64,000 nt of DNA from Vibrio chagasii (GCF_002954585.1 NZ_MSCI01000003.1:243860-307859); one strand, 5' to 3'. Shown: positions 54,146-63,964, counted from the first letter of the stretch. Program-made: numbers and translations. The notes: generated from the letters alone by a model not told the origin.

Positions 54146-56026
54146 TTATACCTTAAAGCGCTCCACATCTCGACGCATCGACTCAGCAGCGCTACTCATC
54201 TCATTTGAGCTATTACGGCTGTTTTCTGCTTGTTGAGCGAGGTCGTCAGAGGCATCTTTGATCCCTTGTGTATTACGACTGATGTCTTCACTGACTGCTC
54301 GTTGCTCTTCGGCTGCGCTGGCTATCTGTAGTGCCATGTCGTTGATTTCACTGATGGCTTGCGTGATTTTAGATAGGCTATCGTGCGCTTGCTCTGCGAA
54401 GCCAACACTGTTTTCTGCGAGCTGAGTGCTGGTGGTCATGCTATCCACCGCATGTTCAGTGTTCTTCTGCAAGGTATCGATCATCACACGGATCTCTTCT
54501 GTTGAGCCATAGGTTCTTTGGCTTAGCACGCGAACTTCATCGGCGACAACCGCAAATCCGCGACCTTGTTCACCTGCACGTGCCGCTTCGATGGCTGCAT
54601 TCAATGCCAATAGGTTGGTTTGTTCAGCAATGCCTTGAATGGTCGATAAGATCTGATTGATGCTTTGCGCGTTGTTTTCCAGCTCTCGGATCACATTGGC
54701 CGCGTCTTCCACTTGAGTTGCAAGGCCAGTAATCGCATCGCGGTTTTGTTGAATTACGTTTTGGCCGTCATTACAGGCGGATGCAGAGGCCTGAGAAGCG
54801 GATGCGGTCAATTCTGCATGACTCGCGACTTCTGCAGCGGTTGCTGACATCTCATGAATCGCAGTCGCAATTTGGGTTATATCGTTTTGTTGATTTTCTA
54901 CTCGCATCGAAGACTGAGCCGCAAGTTGGTTGGCTTTCTCTGCATGGTTGTTTAAATCATGGCTGTGCTCAACGACGCCTTTCAGCATGCTCTGCATTTG
55001 ACTTAAGAATTGGTTTACAAGCTCGGCAAGCTTACCTATCTCATCCATGCGGGTGATATCGATACGTTGAGTAAGGTCACCTCTACCTTGAGCAAGTTGG
55101 GTTAGCGCTTCTGACAAGGTTTGTAATGGGTAAAGCAATCGAGTTATGACCATGGTGCTGACGATTGAAATCACGATATACAAAACCAGTGAGGTAATTG
55201 TAATAAATTGAATTGCGTCAGTGACTGCAGAGAACGCTAGATCTTTATCGATAACAATGCCTAGAGACCAATCGGTGTTCGGAACTTTAGCTATGTAAAT
55301 CAACTGCTCACCTAAACCAGGCCAAGCTAATGGAGTAATAGTTTGGTTTTGAACCAGTTGTGACACTCGGTTTGCGGTCAGCTCTGGATTTAAACTTGTG
55401 AGTGGCTTTTGACTTAACGTTTCATCGCTGTACGCAACGATGTTGTTGTTACCATCTACTAAGAAGGCGAAGCCATCGTTATCCAGTTTTACGTTAAGTA
55501 CTGTATCGATAATGCTCGTCACGGTTAAGTCCGCAGCCAGTACGCCCTGCTTTTGGCCACTGAAAGCTTTCGCAAAGCTGATGACGATACTGCCATCGAA
55601 ATCTTGATACGGTTCAGTAATGATCAGGTCTGATGCGGCGTTGGCATCCTTGTACCAAGGGCGGGTACGAGGGTCGTAGTCTGCTGGCCAGCTTTCCGTT
55701 TTATCACCATACGCGATCGTACCATCGCTAAATCCCGCATAAACCGATAGGAATTGACCAGCTTGTTTAGTCAATAATAGCTCACGGTCAGAGTTACTGT
55801 TATTTGCTATGGTCGGCTCATTGGCCAACATCATATTACTTCGAGTCGAGATCCAATCTGCAATGTAGTTGTTTATCCCTACGCTTACATTCTTCATTTC
55901 TTGATTGATCGCGACTTCCGTCTCTTGAGTGAGCTGATTTACTGATATCCAAGCTTGAGCGCCACTCACAGTGGCAATGATAATTGTAATTGCCATTTGA
56001 ATTTTAAATTTGATTGTGTGTCTCAA
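54146..56026 (-). CDS. Methyl-accepting chemotaxis protein with dCache domain
   Basis: A 626-aa receptor: TM1 at about 9-29, a periplasmic dCache_1 domain (about 35-265) with the WYKDANAASDLIITEPYQD segment typical of amino-acid-binding Cache receptors, TM2 at about 275-298, a HAMP domain, and the signalling domain with IAEQTNLLALNAAIEAARAGEQGRG. The start is a TTG at 56026, preceded by a strong GAGGAG, with no ATG nearby upstream. Ligand unresolved; amino acids are plausible. Confidence 0.93.
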   Translation of the reverse strand: MRHTIKFKIQMAITIIIATVSGAQAWISVNQLTQETEVAINQEMKNVSVGINNYIADWISTRSNMMLANEPTIANNSNSDRELLLTKQAGQFLSVYAGFSDGTIAYGDKTESWPADYDPRTRPWYKDANAASDLIITEPYQDFDGSIVISFAKAFSGQKQGVLAADLTVTSIIDTVLNVKLDNDGFAFLVDGNNNIVAYSDETLSQKPLTSLNPELTANRVSQLVQNQTITPLAWPGLGEQLIYIAKVPNTDWSLGIVIDKDLAFSAVTDAIQFITITSLVLYIVISIVSTMVITRLLYPLQTLSEALTQLAQGRGDLTQRIDITRMDEIGKLAELVNQFLSQMQSMLKGVVEHSHDLNNHAEKANQLAAQSSMRVENQQNDITQIATAIHEMSATAAEVASHAELTASASQASASACNDGQNVIQQNRDAITGLATQVEDAANVIRELENNAQSINQILSTIQGIAEQTNLLALNAAIEAARAGEQGRGFAVVADEVRVLSQRTYGSTEEIRVMIDTLQKNTEHAVDSMTTSTQLAENSVGFAEQAHDSLSKITQAISEINDMALQIASAAEEQRAVSEDISRNTQGIKDASDDLAQQAENSRNSSNEMSSAAESMRRDVERFKV

Positions 56027-56248
56027 GGTGCACTCCTCTTTTTAGACAAAACCTTATTGGTAGCGACGTGCTGAGTGGGGAAATGGGTGTGTCTTTGTTG
56101 GCCGAATAGTGTCGTTGTCTGAAGGATAATAAATGTGTTTAATATCAAAAAACTGAATATATCTATTCTGCTTTTTTATAAATAATGAAGTAGAGTCACA
56201 TTTTCACAATTGACTTTAGTATCAGTTATTTGCTGCTTATTTAAATGT

Positions 56249-56272
56249 GGCGCTAAATGTAAATTTAGCGCC
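56249..56272 (-). terminator. Hairpin downstream of the SLC13 gene
   Basis: A perfect 10-bp stem GGCGCTAAAT with its complement and a 4-nt loop; T-run on the minus strand is weak. Confidence 0.55.
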
Positions 56273-56303
56273 CTAGAGAATCAAAAGGGAGGGTTAGCGT
56301 CTA

Positions 56304-57719
56304 CTAGGTGATGATAAACAGGGCTAGGTAGACCAACAGCAAGCCGACAAGACCCAGGATCATCCCCATTTTCGCCATGTCTTTGCTTTCGATAAGCCCG
56401 GTTGAGTAAGCCAGTGAATTCGGTGGCGTTGATACCGGAAGAATCATGCCGAGTGATGCTGAGAAGGCAACTACAACCAATAACCCTTGTAAGCCCCCAA
56501 TTGTTGCCAAGCTCTCCATAGAAGCGCCAATTGCCGCGGCTATTGGCATTAGCAAGTTGGCCGTCGCGGTGTTCGACATGAAGTTCGCCATTAACCAGCA
56601 CACGATCGATAGCGTGATGACTACGGCTGCAGGGGACAGCGACTCATAGTCGATCGCATGTGCCAATGCAGACGCTAAGCCTGTTTTATCTAAGCCGATA
56701 CCAATCGCAATACCACCGGCGACTAGCCACAACACATCCCAGTTAATCAGCTTGAGTTCTTCTTTGCCCATGATGCCCGTCAAGGTGAAGACCGCTAATG
56801 GAATGATAGAGACCACATAGGTGTTCATACCATGCAGCTTGGTGGTCATCCACAACAAGATGGTGGCGGCAAAGGTGACGTAAACCACGATCGCTCGCCA
56901 GCTCTTTCTGAATTGCCCATCGAGTTTAAGCACCATGTTTTTTTGGGTGGAAGGGAAGATTTTCTGAAGAAGGAACCAAGCTATGGTGAGCTGGATGATA
57001 ACAAAGGGTAAGCCCATCATCATCCAACTGAGAAAGTCGATGGTGTTTTCACCGGTTAGGTATTGTAGTGCGATGGCATTGGGAGGCGTCCCGATTGGTG
57101 TTGCGATACCACCAGTATTAGCGGCAATCGGAATACACAATACGAGTGCTTTGATCCCCATATCGCCTTTTGGTGCAGAAGCCACGATAGGGCCAAGCAG
57201 AGCTAGCATCATGACCGTGGTTGCGGTATTCGACATAAACATTGAGAACACGGCGGTGATCAGCATTAAGCCAAGCATGATGAAGCGCGGTTCTGTACCG
57301 AATGGTTTCAGCAGCACTCGAGCTAGGTTGTTATCGAGTTCGTACTTAGATGCTGAGATTGCGAGAGCAAAGCCACCCATGAATAGAATGATGATTGGTG
57401 ATGAAAATGCACCGAATATGTCGGTATATTGAATTAACTCACCGAGATCGTGTCCCGCTGGTGGATTTCTAAATAGGTGCAGGCCTTTGTCGGAAATCAT
57501 CACCAGTTCAAGTGCAATGATCAATATCGAGGTGGCGAAAACCGGTACGGGTTCAAGTACCCAAAGAAGGGCAGCAAGTAGAAATATCGCTAGCAGGCGG
57601 TGTTGAATCAGCGTCATGTCATCGATAGGTATTGAATCTATTGGCATGAATAACACGCCCAAGGGAATCGCAAAACAAATCAACAGCTTGACCAGAACGC
57701 CAATATTGAGTTTAGGCAT
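56304..57719 (-). CDS. SLC13/DASS-family anion permease
   Basis: A 471-aa Na+-coupled symporter for di- or tricarboxylates or sulfate, with about 11-12 helices. The two SNT signatures of the family are visible (MFMSNTATTVMMLAL and ANFMSNTATANLLMP, which bind Na+ and substrate), along with PIGTPPNAIAL and PVSTPPNSLAY motifs. The ATG at 57719 has AGGG upstream; TTG 57725 is less likely. Substrate not determined. Monocistronic. Confidence 0.92.
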   Translation of the reverse strand: MPKLNIGVLVKLLICFAIPLGVLFMPIDSIPIDDMTLIQHRLLAIFLLAALLWVLEPVPVFATSILIIALELVMISDKGLHLFRNPPAGHDLGELIQYTDIFGAFSSPIIILFMGGFALAISASKYELDNNLARVLLKPFGTEPRFIMLGLMLITAVFSMFMSNTATTVMMLALLGPIVASAPKGDMGIKALVLCIPIAANTGGIATPIGTPPNAIALQYLTGENTIDFLSWMMMGLPFVIIQLTIAWFLLQKIFPSTQKNMVLKLDGQFRKSWRAIVVYVTFAATILLWMTTKLHGMNTYVVSIIPLAVFTLTGIMGKEELKLINWDVLWLVAGGIAIGIGLDKTGLASALAHAIDYESLSPAAVVITLSIVCWLMANFMSNTATANLLMPIAAAIGASMESLATIGGLQGLLVVVAFSASLGMILPVSTPPNSLAYSTGLIESKDMAKMGMILGLVGLLLVYLALFIIT

Positions 57720-58300
57720 GTACAAAGACCCTATGAATAAAATATCTTCAAATAGAGTAAGTTATCTGGTTTTTTGGTACTTGGAGACGGGTTGGAAAAT
57801 CAAAAAGTTGTTTAAGGTTTCGGCAACTGTTTTGTTTTTGGTCAATGTTTAAATTCTTAGATTTTATATTGATAAAGTTGCCTATGAGTCATTTGTCTTA
57901 GGTTATTTGTTAATAAGAGAAGTTAACTACAGTCTATCTTCAGATGGAGGTAAGTTTCAAACGATGAAAGGGTCACTTTTTGTTTTAAATGATAGTTTCA
58001 TCCTTGCGTTTGTTTATGGGATTGGTGTTCTTTGGTCAATATCTGTGGTTGTTGGCTAGATTTGCGGTACAACACTGAATATCGAGCCAACTATTTCAAT
58101 TCATACGTTGGATGGGTGTTACCATTACTTTGTAAATCTGTTAAATACCTTTATATAAAAAGATTTTACACCTTATATGCATCCCCTATTTATTGCATTA
58201 AGCATACCCCTATAGGTGTGCTTTTTTTTTATGTAATAAATAGCTTTCTAATATTGTTTTATCGTCAGTTGTACTTTTTTTAATGGAAGAAGGCATACAA
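57720..58300. other. Long divergent intergenic region, no gene called
   Basis: 581 bp upstream of both the SLC13 gene (minus) and the PAS receptor gene (plus). It holds a GATGAAA...TTTCATC inverted pair (about 57963-58003) and the orphan terminator at 58201. An 83-codon plus-strand frame (58032-58283) runs through the terminator and is not believed. Confidence 0.5.
58201..58230 (+). terminator. Orphan Rho-independent terminator upstream of the PAS receptor gene
   Basis: AGCATACC-CCTATA-GGTGTGCT stem with one G-U pair and nine T. There is no protein gene before it on this strand, and it ends about 70 bp before the next start codon. Confidence 0.8.
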
Positions 58301-59596
58301 ATGTTCGGAAGTAAGAGTAAGAAGATAAAAGACTTGTCGGAAAGGTTGGAAGTTACATCTAGCCAAATTGGCGCTATTACTAAATTCATTCCAATCATCG
58401 AGTTTTCACCTGATGGTTATATTCTCAATGCAAACACGTTATTACTGGATATTCTTGGTTATACACTTGATGAAGTTCAGGGCAAGCACCATTCGAATGT
58501 TTGCTTTCCTGAGGTTTCTAACAGCCCCGATTATAAAAATTTTTGGAAAGATTTAGCTAGTGGGCAGGAGAAGCAAGGACGATTCAGACGAAAGCATAAA
58601 GATGGCCATGAAGTATGGTTAGAAGCGACATATTTCCCGGTAGTAAAAAGTGGCAATGTGGTGAAAGTTATGAAAATCGCCAGTGATGTGACCCTGAAGC
58701 ATCAACAAAGTACATCTCGCCTCAGCATACTCGACGCTTTAGACCGCTCACTCGCAACTATTGAATTCACGCCGCAGGGGAAGGTTATCACTGCAAATGA
58801 TAATTTTTTATCAACGGTTGGTTATCATCTTGATGAAGTTAAAGGTCAACACCATAAGGTTTTTTGTCCTGAAGAAATCCATTCTGAACTCGTGACTTTT
58901 TGGGGGGATTTACGTAATGGTCACCCAAAAGTAGGTAGATTCCAACGTAAGACAAAATTCGGGCAAACACTGTGGCTTGAGGCATCTTACAACCCAATAT
59001 TATCAGAAGATGGCAGTGTCCTTAAAGTGATTAAGTTTGCTACTGATGTTAGCGATCAAGTGGAGCGGAATGACGCTGTTTCAAGAGCGTCAGAAGTGGC
59101 TCACAGTACTGCAGTTGAAACCGCACAAATAGCCAAGGAAGGCATCCTGCTATTGGATAGCAGTGTGCAAGTTTCACACTCTATTAGCTCTCAGGTCAAT
59201 CAAGCGGTTATACAAACAAGCGAACTTAACCAACGTTCAAGTGACATCGCTGAAATTGTCGGAACCATTAAAGCTATCGCAGAACAAACTAACCTTTTAG
59301 CTCTCAATGCTGCAATAGAGGCGGCGAGAGCAGGAGATAGTGGTCGAGGTTTTGCTGTTGTGGCTGATGAGGTAAGGCAGCTTGCGGCGAGGACTGCGCA
59401 ATCAACGGGTGAGATAGAAAGTGTGGTATTGAAAAATAATGCATTAACAGCAGATGTTATGCAGTCAATGGAGGAGGTAGCCAAAATTACGGATGAGGTT
59501 AAAGATAGAATTACTCAGATATCCGCAGTAATGGACGAAATTTACAATGGTGCAGAGAATGTCACACAAACCGTAGGGAAACTGAATTTGGCATAA
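58301..59596 (+). CDS. Soluble PAS-PAS methyl-accepting chemotaxis protein
   Basis: A 431-aa receptor without membrane helices. Two tandem PAS domains (about 25-140 and 145-265) share the motif ILG/VGYHLDEVKGQHHKVFCP and end in ATDVS; each resembles the Aer/BdlA-type PAS that binds haem or flavin. A short MCP signalling domain follows with IAEQTNLLALNAAIEAARAGDSGRG (about 330). The ATG at 58301 has AAGG upstream and yields the familiar start MFGSKSKK; ATG 58283 is less likely. Probably senses oxygen or redox in the cytoplasm. Confidence 0.92.
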   Translation: MFGSKSKKIKDLSERLEVTSSQIGAITKFIPIIEFSPDGYILNANTLLLDILGYTLDEVQGKHHSNVCFPEVSNSPDYKNFWKDLASGQEKQGRFRRKHKDGHEVWLEATYFPVVKSGNVVKVMKIASDVTLKHQQSTSRLSILDALDRSLATIEFTPQGKVITANDNFLSTVGYHLDEVKGQHHKVFCPEEIHSELVTFWGDLRNGHPKVGRFQRKTKFGQTLWLEASYNPILSEDGSVLKVIKFATDVSDQVERNDAVSRASEVAHSTAVETAQIAKEGILLLDSSVQVSHSISSQVNQAVIQTSELNQRSSDIAEIVGTIKAIAEQTNLLALNAAIEAARAGDSGRGFAVVADEVRQLAARTAQSTGEIESVVLKNNALTADVMQSMEEVAKITDEVKDRITQISAVMDEIYNGAENVTQTVGKLNLA

Positions 59597-59654
59597 GTGT
59601 GATTGATACTCGAAGAAAAATTTACTAAGAATGTTTAATTTATAGGTTGTTATT

Positions 59655-60254
59655 ATGAACAAAGTTTTAATTTGCAGCGGTCTAGTCGCAATGTCATTGG
59701 TGGCAGATGCGCATGCTAACGATAATGTTTCTGGCTTCTATTTAGGAGCTGGTTTGGGTACAACTGGAGCCGACATCGATCATGTTAATGAGAGTACTAT
59801 TGATGAGAGTGGCGCAACATATAAGATTATCGGTGGGTACCAATTTAACCGCATCGTCACTCTAGAAGCCCAGTACACTTCGTATGGAAAGGTGGATTTC
59901 AGGGAGGCCACTGTGAAAGGCAAAGGTTTGAGCACTGTCAAAGGTTATCGTTGGGATAAAGCCACTTCATTTTCAGTTGCCGCGAACCTCGGTTATACAT
60001 TCGATAACGGTATCAGACCGTTTGGTATTATTGGTTTATCCGCGCTTACATTAAACCAGTCAACAAAGGTTTGGGAAGATAGTGGTTCTGCTCTACGCCT
60101 CGGGTTCGGTGTCGACTATACGCCAGACTTTTATCCTTCGATGACTTTTCGTGCTGCCATTGAGGCTGATGGCTTCACGCTTGAAGATGATTACTACCGA
60201 GATGCGGATGTTACGTTAGGCTCAGGGTATGTAGCAGCTTACTACCGATTCTAG
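59655..60254 (+). CDS. Small outer-membrane beta-barrel protein (OmpA-like barrel)
   Basis: A 199-aa protein with a signal peptide ending VADAHA (about residue 21), then an eight-strand barrel pattern: VSGFYLGAGLGTTGADI, YKIIGGYQFNRIVTLEAQYTSYG, FSVAANLGYTFDNGIRPFGIIGLSALTL, and a final strand GYVAAYYRF with the C-terminal Phe needed for Bam assembly. No periplasmic peptidoglycan-binding domain. It lies 58 bp after the PAS receptor gene and in the same direction, but co-regulation is unproven. Confidence 0.85.
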   Translation: MNKVLICSGLVAMSLVADAHANDNVSGFYLGAGLGTTGADIDHVNESTIDESGATYKIIGGYQFNRIVTLEAQYTSYGKVDFREATVKGKGLSTVKGYRWDKATSFSVAANLGYTFDNGIRPFGIIGLSALTLNQSTKVWEDSGSALRLGFGVDYTPDFYPSMTFRAAIEADGFTLEDDYYRDADVTLGSGYVAAYYRF

Positions 60255-60307
60255 TTTAATGTGTCGGTGTATCGATTTAAATAAAACACGCGATGAAAAT
60301 TAATTTA

Positions 60308-60342
60308 AAAGAGCAACTTATAATACAAGTTGCTCTTTCTCT
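60308..60342 (+). terminator. Terminator after the beta-barrel gene
   Basis: A perfect 12-bp stem AAAGAGCAACTT / AAGTTGCTCTTT with a 7-nt loop. Confidence 0.85.
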
Positions 60343-60411
60343 CTCCACCCTGTTCCCAATAAACTAGGCTCGACTGTTAGCAGAGCCTACTTCGTCAGAG
60401 TACTTAAAATG

Positions 60412-61323
60412 TCAAAGTTGGGCTGTGTTCTCTACTGAATCAACAGTTTCGGTCTCAACTTCGTTACCTGCGATGTGCGCATAAGGCGTACCAAGAACCG
60501 TTTTCTCACCATTTTGCATCGTGTCGTCGAACTTGATTGCATCTTTCGCAAATAAGTTGATCACGGTTGAGCCCAGTTTAAAGCGACCCATTTCTTCGCC
60601 TTTCTTCAAGATGATTGCTTTGTCACCTTGTGCTGGGTAATCCCACTTGTAAACCGAGTTGCCACGAGGTGGAGTGATTGTGCCAGCCCATACTTGCTCG
60701 ATGCTACCTACGATAGTCGCACCAACTAATATTTGTGCCATTGGGCCAAATTCCGTATCGAAGATACACACCACGCGCTCGTTACGTGCGAATAGGTTTG
60801 GAACGTTCTCTGCCGTGAGCGGGTTTACAGAGAAAAGATCACCTGGAACGTAGATCATCTGACGCAGTGTACCGTCACATGGCATGTGTACGCGATGGTA
60901 ATCACTTGGAGATAGATAAAGCGTTGCGAATTCACCATCTTTAAACTCTTCAGCAAGACCAGCGTCACCACCTAGCAGTTCACGTGCAGAGTAGTTGTGG
61001 CCTTTCGCTTGAATCAGTTGGCCGTCAGTAATTGGACCAAATTGGCTTACGCGAGCATCGGCTGGATGAACGATAACAGAGTCACCTTCAGCGATAGGGC
61101 GCATGCCGTCTTTTAGTTCACGTACGAAGAACTCATTGAATGTTTTAAAGTGTTTTGGATCGCTATGTAGCGCTTCATCCATGTTTACTTTGTATTGTTT
61201 GATGAACCAATTGATGATCGCTGTCGTTAAGCCGCCCGCTTTAGCAGACGCCAGTTTGCCGACTAGACGAGTTAGTCCATGTTGTGGAATCCAGTACTGC
61301 AATCCAACTTTAATCTTATCCAT
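60412..61323 (-). CDS. psd: Phosphatidylserine decarboxylase proenzyme
   Basis: Makes phosphatidylethanolamine at the inner membrane. The 303-aa proenzyme carries the LGST self-cleavage motif (FKLGSTVINLF, about residue 253), which yields the pyruvoyl alpha subunit, along with conserved HPADARV and LSPSDYHRVHMPCDG. Encoded downstream of rsgA on the same strand, the common gammaproteobacterial order. Confidence 0.97.
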   Translation of the reverse strand: MDKIKVGLQYWIPQHGLTRLVGKLASAKAGGLTTAIINWFIKQYKVNMDEALHSDPKHFKTFNEFFVRELKDGMRPIAEGDSVIVHPADARVSQFGPITDGQLIQAKGHNYSARELLGGDAGLAEEFKDGEFATLYLSPSDYHRVHMPCDGTLRQMIYVPGDLFSVNPLTAENVPNLFARNERVVCIFDTEFGPMAQILVGATIVGSIEQVWAGTITPPRGNSVYKWDYPAQGDKAIILKKGEEMGRFKLGSTVINLFAKDAIKFDDTMQNGEKTVLGTPYAHIAGNEVETETVDSVENTAQL

Positions 61324-61448
61324 TGTATTAATTTTCCAATGCTATGTGTTTTTCAATTCAATCTGTCGATGACGATTTAGGGCGCGAGATGTTACTTAAA
61401 TTCGCGCCAGTTGTCAGTAAATGCACATATTTGTTCACAAAAACGCGA

Positions 61449-62504
61449 TTAAAGATCCGCTTTTTTGTTTCGTGAATACTGACGGTTGTCTTTGTTATTG
61501 ACCATGCTTTCAATGATGCGGTGGTAGTTTTCGAAGCGCAGTCGACTGATTTTGCCATCTTCAACGGCTTCACGCAGGATGCAGCCTGGATCGTCATTGT
61601 GTTTACAGTCACGGAACTTACAGCCGCCAAGGTAAGGCTTGAACTCAACGAAGGCTTCAGTGATTTCATCGGCTTCTAAGTGCCATAGACCAAATTCACG
61701 AACTCCAGGTGAATCGATTAGGTCGCCGCCTGAAGGGAAGTGGTACAATCGAGCTGCTGTGGTGGTGTGCTGACCAAGACCTGAGTTTTCAGAAACTTCA
61801 CCCTCTTCGATGTCAAGTGTCGGCATTAGCGCATTCACTAGGCTGGATTTACCTACACCAGATTGACCAACAAAGATGTTGATACGCCCTTTGAGTTCAG
61901 CTTCGAGCTCTTTGATACCGTAGCCAGACTTTTTACTCACGAACATCACTTTGTAGCCGATCTTTTCGTAAATCTTCAGTGTCTCTTGATACTCAGCGAT
62001 TTGCTCTTCAGTCAGTAGATCGACCTTGTTGAGTACCACAAGCGGTGCGATTTTTACTGTTTCTGAAGCAATCAAGTAACGGTCGATAATATTAAGTGAT
62101 AGCTCTGGAAGTACAGCAGACACGATAACCATTTGGTCTACGTTGGCCGCAACAGGCTTTAGACCGTCGTAGTAATCTGGGCGAGTCAGCATTGAGGTTC
62201 TTGGCTCAACGGCTTCCACAACGCCTGAAATACCAGCCATCGATTCTAGGCCTGCACGCCAAGTCACTCGGTCACCAGAAACTAAAGTCTCGATACTACG
62301 GCGTAAGTTACAACGATGAACTTCGTTTGTTTCAAGATCTTCGATATCAGCATGTTGACCAAAGCGCGTAATCACGAGTCCGCTTTTAGTACTACCAAGC
62401 ATGTTCTCATCCCATTGGATTGAGTCTTCTTTCTTGAGTCGCTTGTTCTGGTTGCTACGTACGCGACGCACCTGACCTTTAGTTAACTTCTTTTTCTTAG
62501 CCAC
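61449..62504 (-). CDS. rsgA: Ribosome small-subunit biogenesis GTPase RsgA
   Basis: A 351-aa circularly permuted GTPase acting in late 30S maturation. Basic N-terminus (KKKKLTKGQVRRVRSNQNKRL), OB fold, then G4 LNKVDLL, G1 GQSGVGKSSLVN (about 213) and G3 DSPGVREFGLW in permuted order, and a zinc knuckle CKFRDCKHNDDPGC. Divergent from orn, the usual arrangement. Confidence 0.97.
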   Translation of the reverse strand: MAKKKKLTKGQVRRVRSNQNKRLKKEDSIQWDENMLGSTKSGLVITRFGQHADIEDLETNEVHRCNLRRSIETLVSGDRVTWRAGLESMAGISGVVEAVEPRTSMLTRPDYYDGLKPVAANVDQMVIVSAVLPELSLNIIDRYLIASETVKIAPLVVLNKVDLLTEEQIAEYQETLKIYEKIGYKVMFVSKKSGYGIKELEAELKGRINIFVGQSGVGKSSLVNALMPTLDIEEGEVSENSGLGQHTTTAARLYHFPSGGDLIDSPGVREFGLWHLEADEITEAFVEFKPYLGGCKFRDCKHNDDPGCILREAVEDGKISRLRFENYHRIIESMVNNKDNRQYSRNKKADL

Positions 62505-62653
62505 AATTTTTCACTTAACACATCTAACTTGATGATTGGGAACTCAAACTACTGTTGCTGGTGCCATTTGATTTCGATGGCCCTAAAGCTAGTTTGAGTA
62601 TAGTTATTTGGGTATAGTACCTCTTTTAAACATAAACAAATAGGCGACGCCTT

Positions 62654-63199
62654 ATGTCCTTTAGCGATCAGAACCTAATTTGGGTAGATCTAGAGATGAC
62701 GGGACTGGATCCTGAAACTCATAAAATCATTGAAATTGCGACTATCGTGACTGATAGTGAGCTTAACATCCTTGCTGAAGGACCTGTTTTGGCTATTCAC
62801 CAACCTCAGAGTGAATTAGACAAAATGGACGAATGGTGCACAACGACGCACACTGGCAGTGGCCTGGTGAAGCGAATTCAAGAAAGTACCATCACTGAGC
62901 AAGACGCTATCGAACAGACGATCGCGTTTCTTGAAAAGTGGGTACCAAAAGGTAAATCGCCGATTTGTGGTAACAGCATTGGCCAAGACCGCCGTTTCCT
63001 ATACAAGCACATGCCTGAATTAGAAGAGTACTTCCACTACCGCTATGTAGATGTCAGTACGCTTAAAGAGCTAGCTCGTCGTTGGAAACCTGAAGTATTA
63101 GATGGTTTTTCTAAGTCAGGAAGCCACTTAGCATTAGACGATATTCGCGAGTCAATTGCCGAGCTGCAGTACTACCGAAAAACAATTATTAACATCTAG
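62654..63199 (+). CDS. orn: Oligoribonuclease
   Basis: DEDDh 3'-5' exoribonuclease that degrades nanoRNAs and pGpG. The 181-aa protein has WVDLEMTGLDPETHKIIEIA (the DE pair), GNSIGQDRRFL, DVSTLKEL and HLALDDIRES with the catalytic His/Asp. AGG precedes the ATG. The tRNA operon follows after about 180 bp. Confidence 0.97.
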   Translation: MSFSDQNLIWVDLEMTGLDPETHKIIEIATIVTDSELNILAEGPVLAIHQPQSELDKMDEWCTTTHTGSGLVKRIQESTITEQDAIEQTIAFLEKWVPKGKSPICGNSIGQDRRFLYKHMPELEEYFHYRYVDVSTLKELARRWKPEVLDGFSKSGSHLALDDIRESIAELQYYRKTIINI

Positions 63200-63316
63200 C
63201 CAGATAAACTGATCACGTTTGTCTAACTTTTCAGGGACATAAGAGCCAATTTTTTTGCAAATTTGTGTGCTTTTACAGCAGTTGAATAAAAAGTTTCGTA
63301 ATTTTGCATTAAGGAC

Positions 63317-63344
63317 TTGCATCACAAAAAAATGCTCTTATAAT
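63317..63344 (+). promoter_or_regulatory. Promoter of the tRNA operon
   Basis: TTGCAT (63317-63322), 16-nt spacer and a perfect TATAAT (63339-63344), followed by a GC-rich discriminator (TCGCAGCCC) typical of stringently controlled stable-RNA promoters. Confidence 0.8.
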
Positions 63345-63379
63345 TCGCAGCCCTGAACGGCGAAAGACGTTTTCAGAAT

Positions 63380-63455
63380 GCGACACTAGCTCAGCTGGTA
63401 GAGCGCAACCTTGCCAAGGTTGAGGTCACGAGTTCGAACCTCGTGTGTCGCTCCA
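63380..63455 (+). tRNA. tRNA-Gly(GCC), copy 1
   Basis: 76 nt with encoded CCA. Anticodon GCC at 63413-63415, D-loop AGCTCAGCTGGTAGAGC, T-arm GTTCGAACC; acceptor stem GCGACAC pairs with GTGTCGC. Confidence 0.97.
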
Positions 63456-63509
63456 ATTTGTAGATTAACGCGAAAGCGGTAATCGAAAGGTGAAAGACCT
63501 TTCCGTGAT

Positions 63510-63585
63510 GCGACACTAGCTCAGCTGGTAGAGCGCAACCTTGCCAAGGTTGAGGTCACGAGTTCGAACCTCGTGTGTCGCTCCA
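63510..63585 (+). tRNA. tRNA-Gly(GCC), copy 2
   Basis: Identical to copy 1; the repeat period is 130 bp and the spacer is nearly identical too. Confidence 0.97.
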
Positions 63586-63639
63586 ATTTGTAGATTAACG
63601 TGAAAACGGTAATCGGAAGGTGAAAGACCTTTCCATGAT

Positions 63640-63715
63640 GCGACACTAGCTCAGCTGGTAGAGCGCAACCTTGCCAAGGTTGAGGTCACGAGTTCGAACC
63701 TCGTGTGTCGCTCCA
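63640..63715 (+). tRNA. tRNA-Gly(GCC), copy 3
   Basis: Identical to copies 1 and 2, again at 130-bp spacing. Confidence 0.97.
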
Positions 63716-63734
63716 TTTTGAAAGTGAAACATGA

Positions 63735-63818
63735 AGAGCATTCTGGCAGAGTGCAATCCTTGCCAAGGTTGAGGTCACGCCTAAGCCTTGAAGATCGGGA
63801 ACCTCGTGTGTCGCTCCA
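63735..63818 (+). pseudogene. Broken tRNA-Gly copy
   Basis: The anticodon arm and variable region (TTGCCAAGGTTGAGGTCACG) and the 3' end (AACCTCGTGTGTCGCTCCA) match the intact genes. The 5' acceptor and D-arm are replaced or degraded, and 20 unrelated bases (CCTAAGCC...) sit where AGTTCG of the T-arm should be. The acceptor stem cannot pair, so it is unlikely to be a working tRNA. Confidence 0.8.
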
Positions 63819-63854
63819 AATTAGAGACTCATCAACTTAATTGATGCATCCGGA

Positions 63855-63931
<77 letters not shown>

Positions 63932-63964
63932 CATTACAGTTAAGCGCATTAGCGATTAACTTAT

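Noticed and set aside
56281..56601. 106-codon minus-strand frame at the end of the SLC13 gene
   Set aside because: Alternative frame of the same gene; the main frame keeps the family motifs.
56983..57432. 149-codon plus-strand frame
   Set aside because: Antisense shadow of the SLC13 permease; composition reflects the opposite strand's hydrophobic codons.
58032..58283. 83-codon plus-strand frame before the PAS receptor
   Set aside because: Runs through a strong terminator, is Cys/Tyr/Phe-rich without pattern, and has no ribosome-binding site.
58230..58300. c-di-GMP (GEMM) riboswitch before the PAS receptor
   Set aside because: The conserved GEMM sequence blocks are absent from this gap; only the terminator hairpin is clear.
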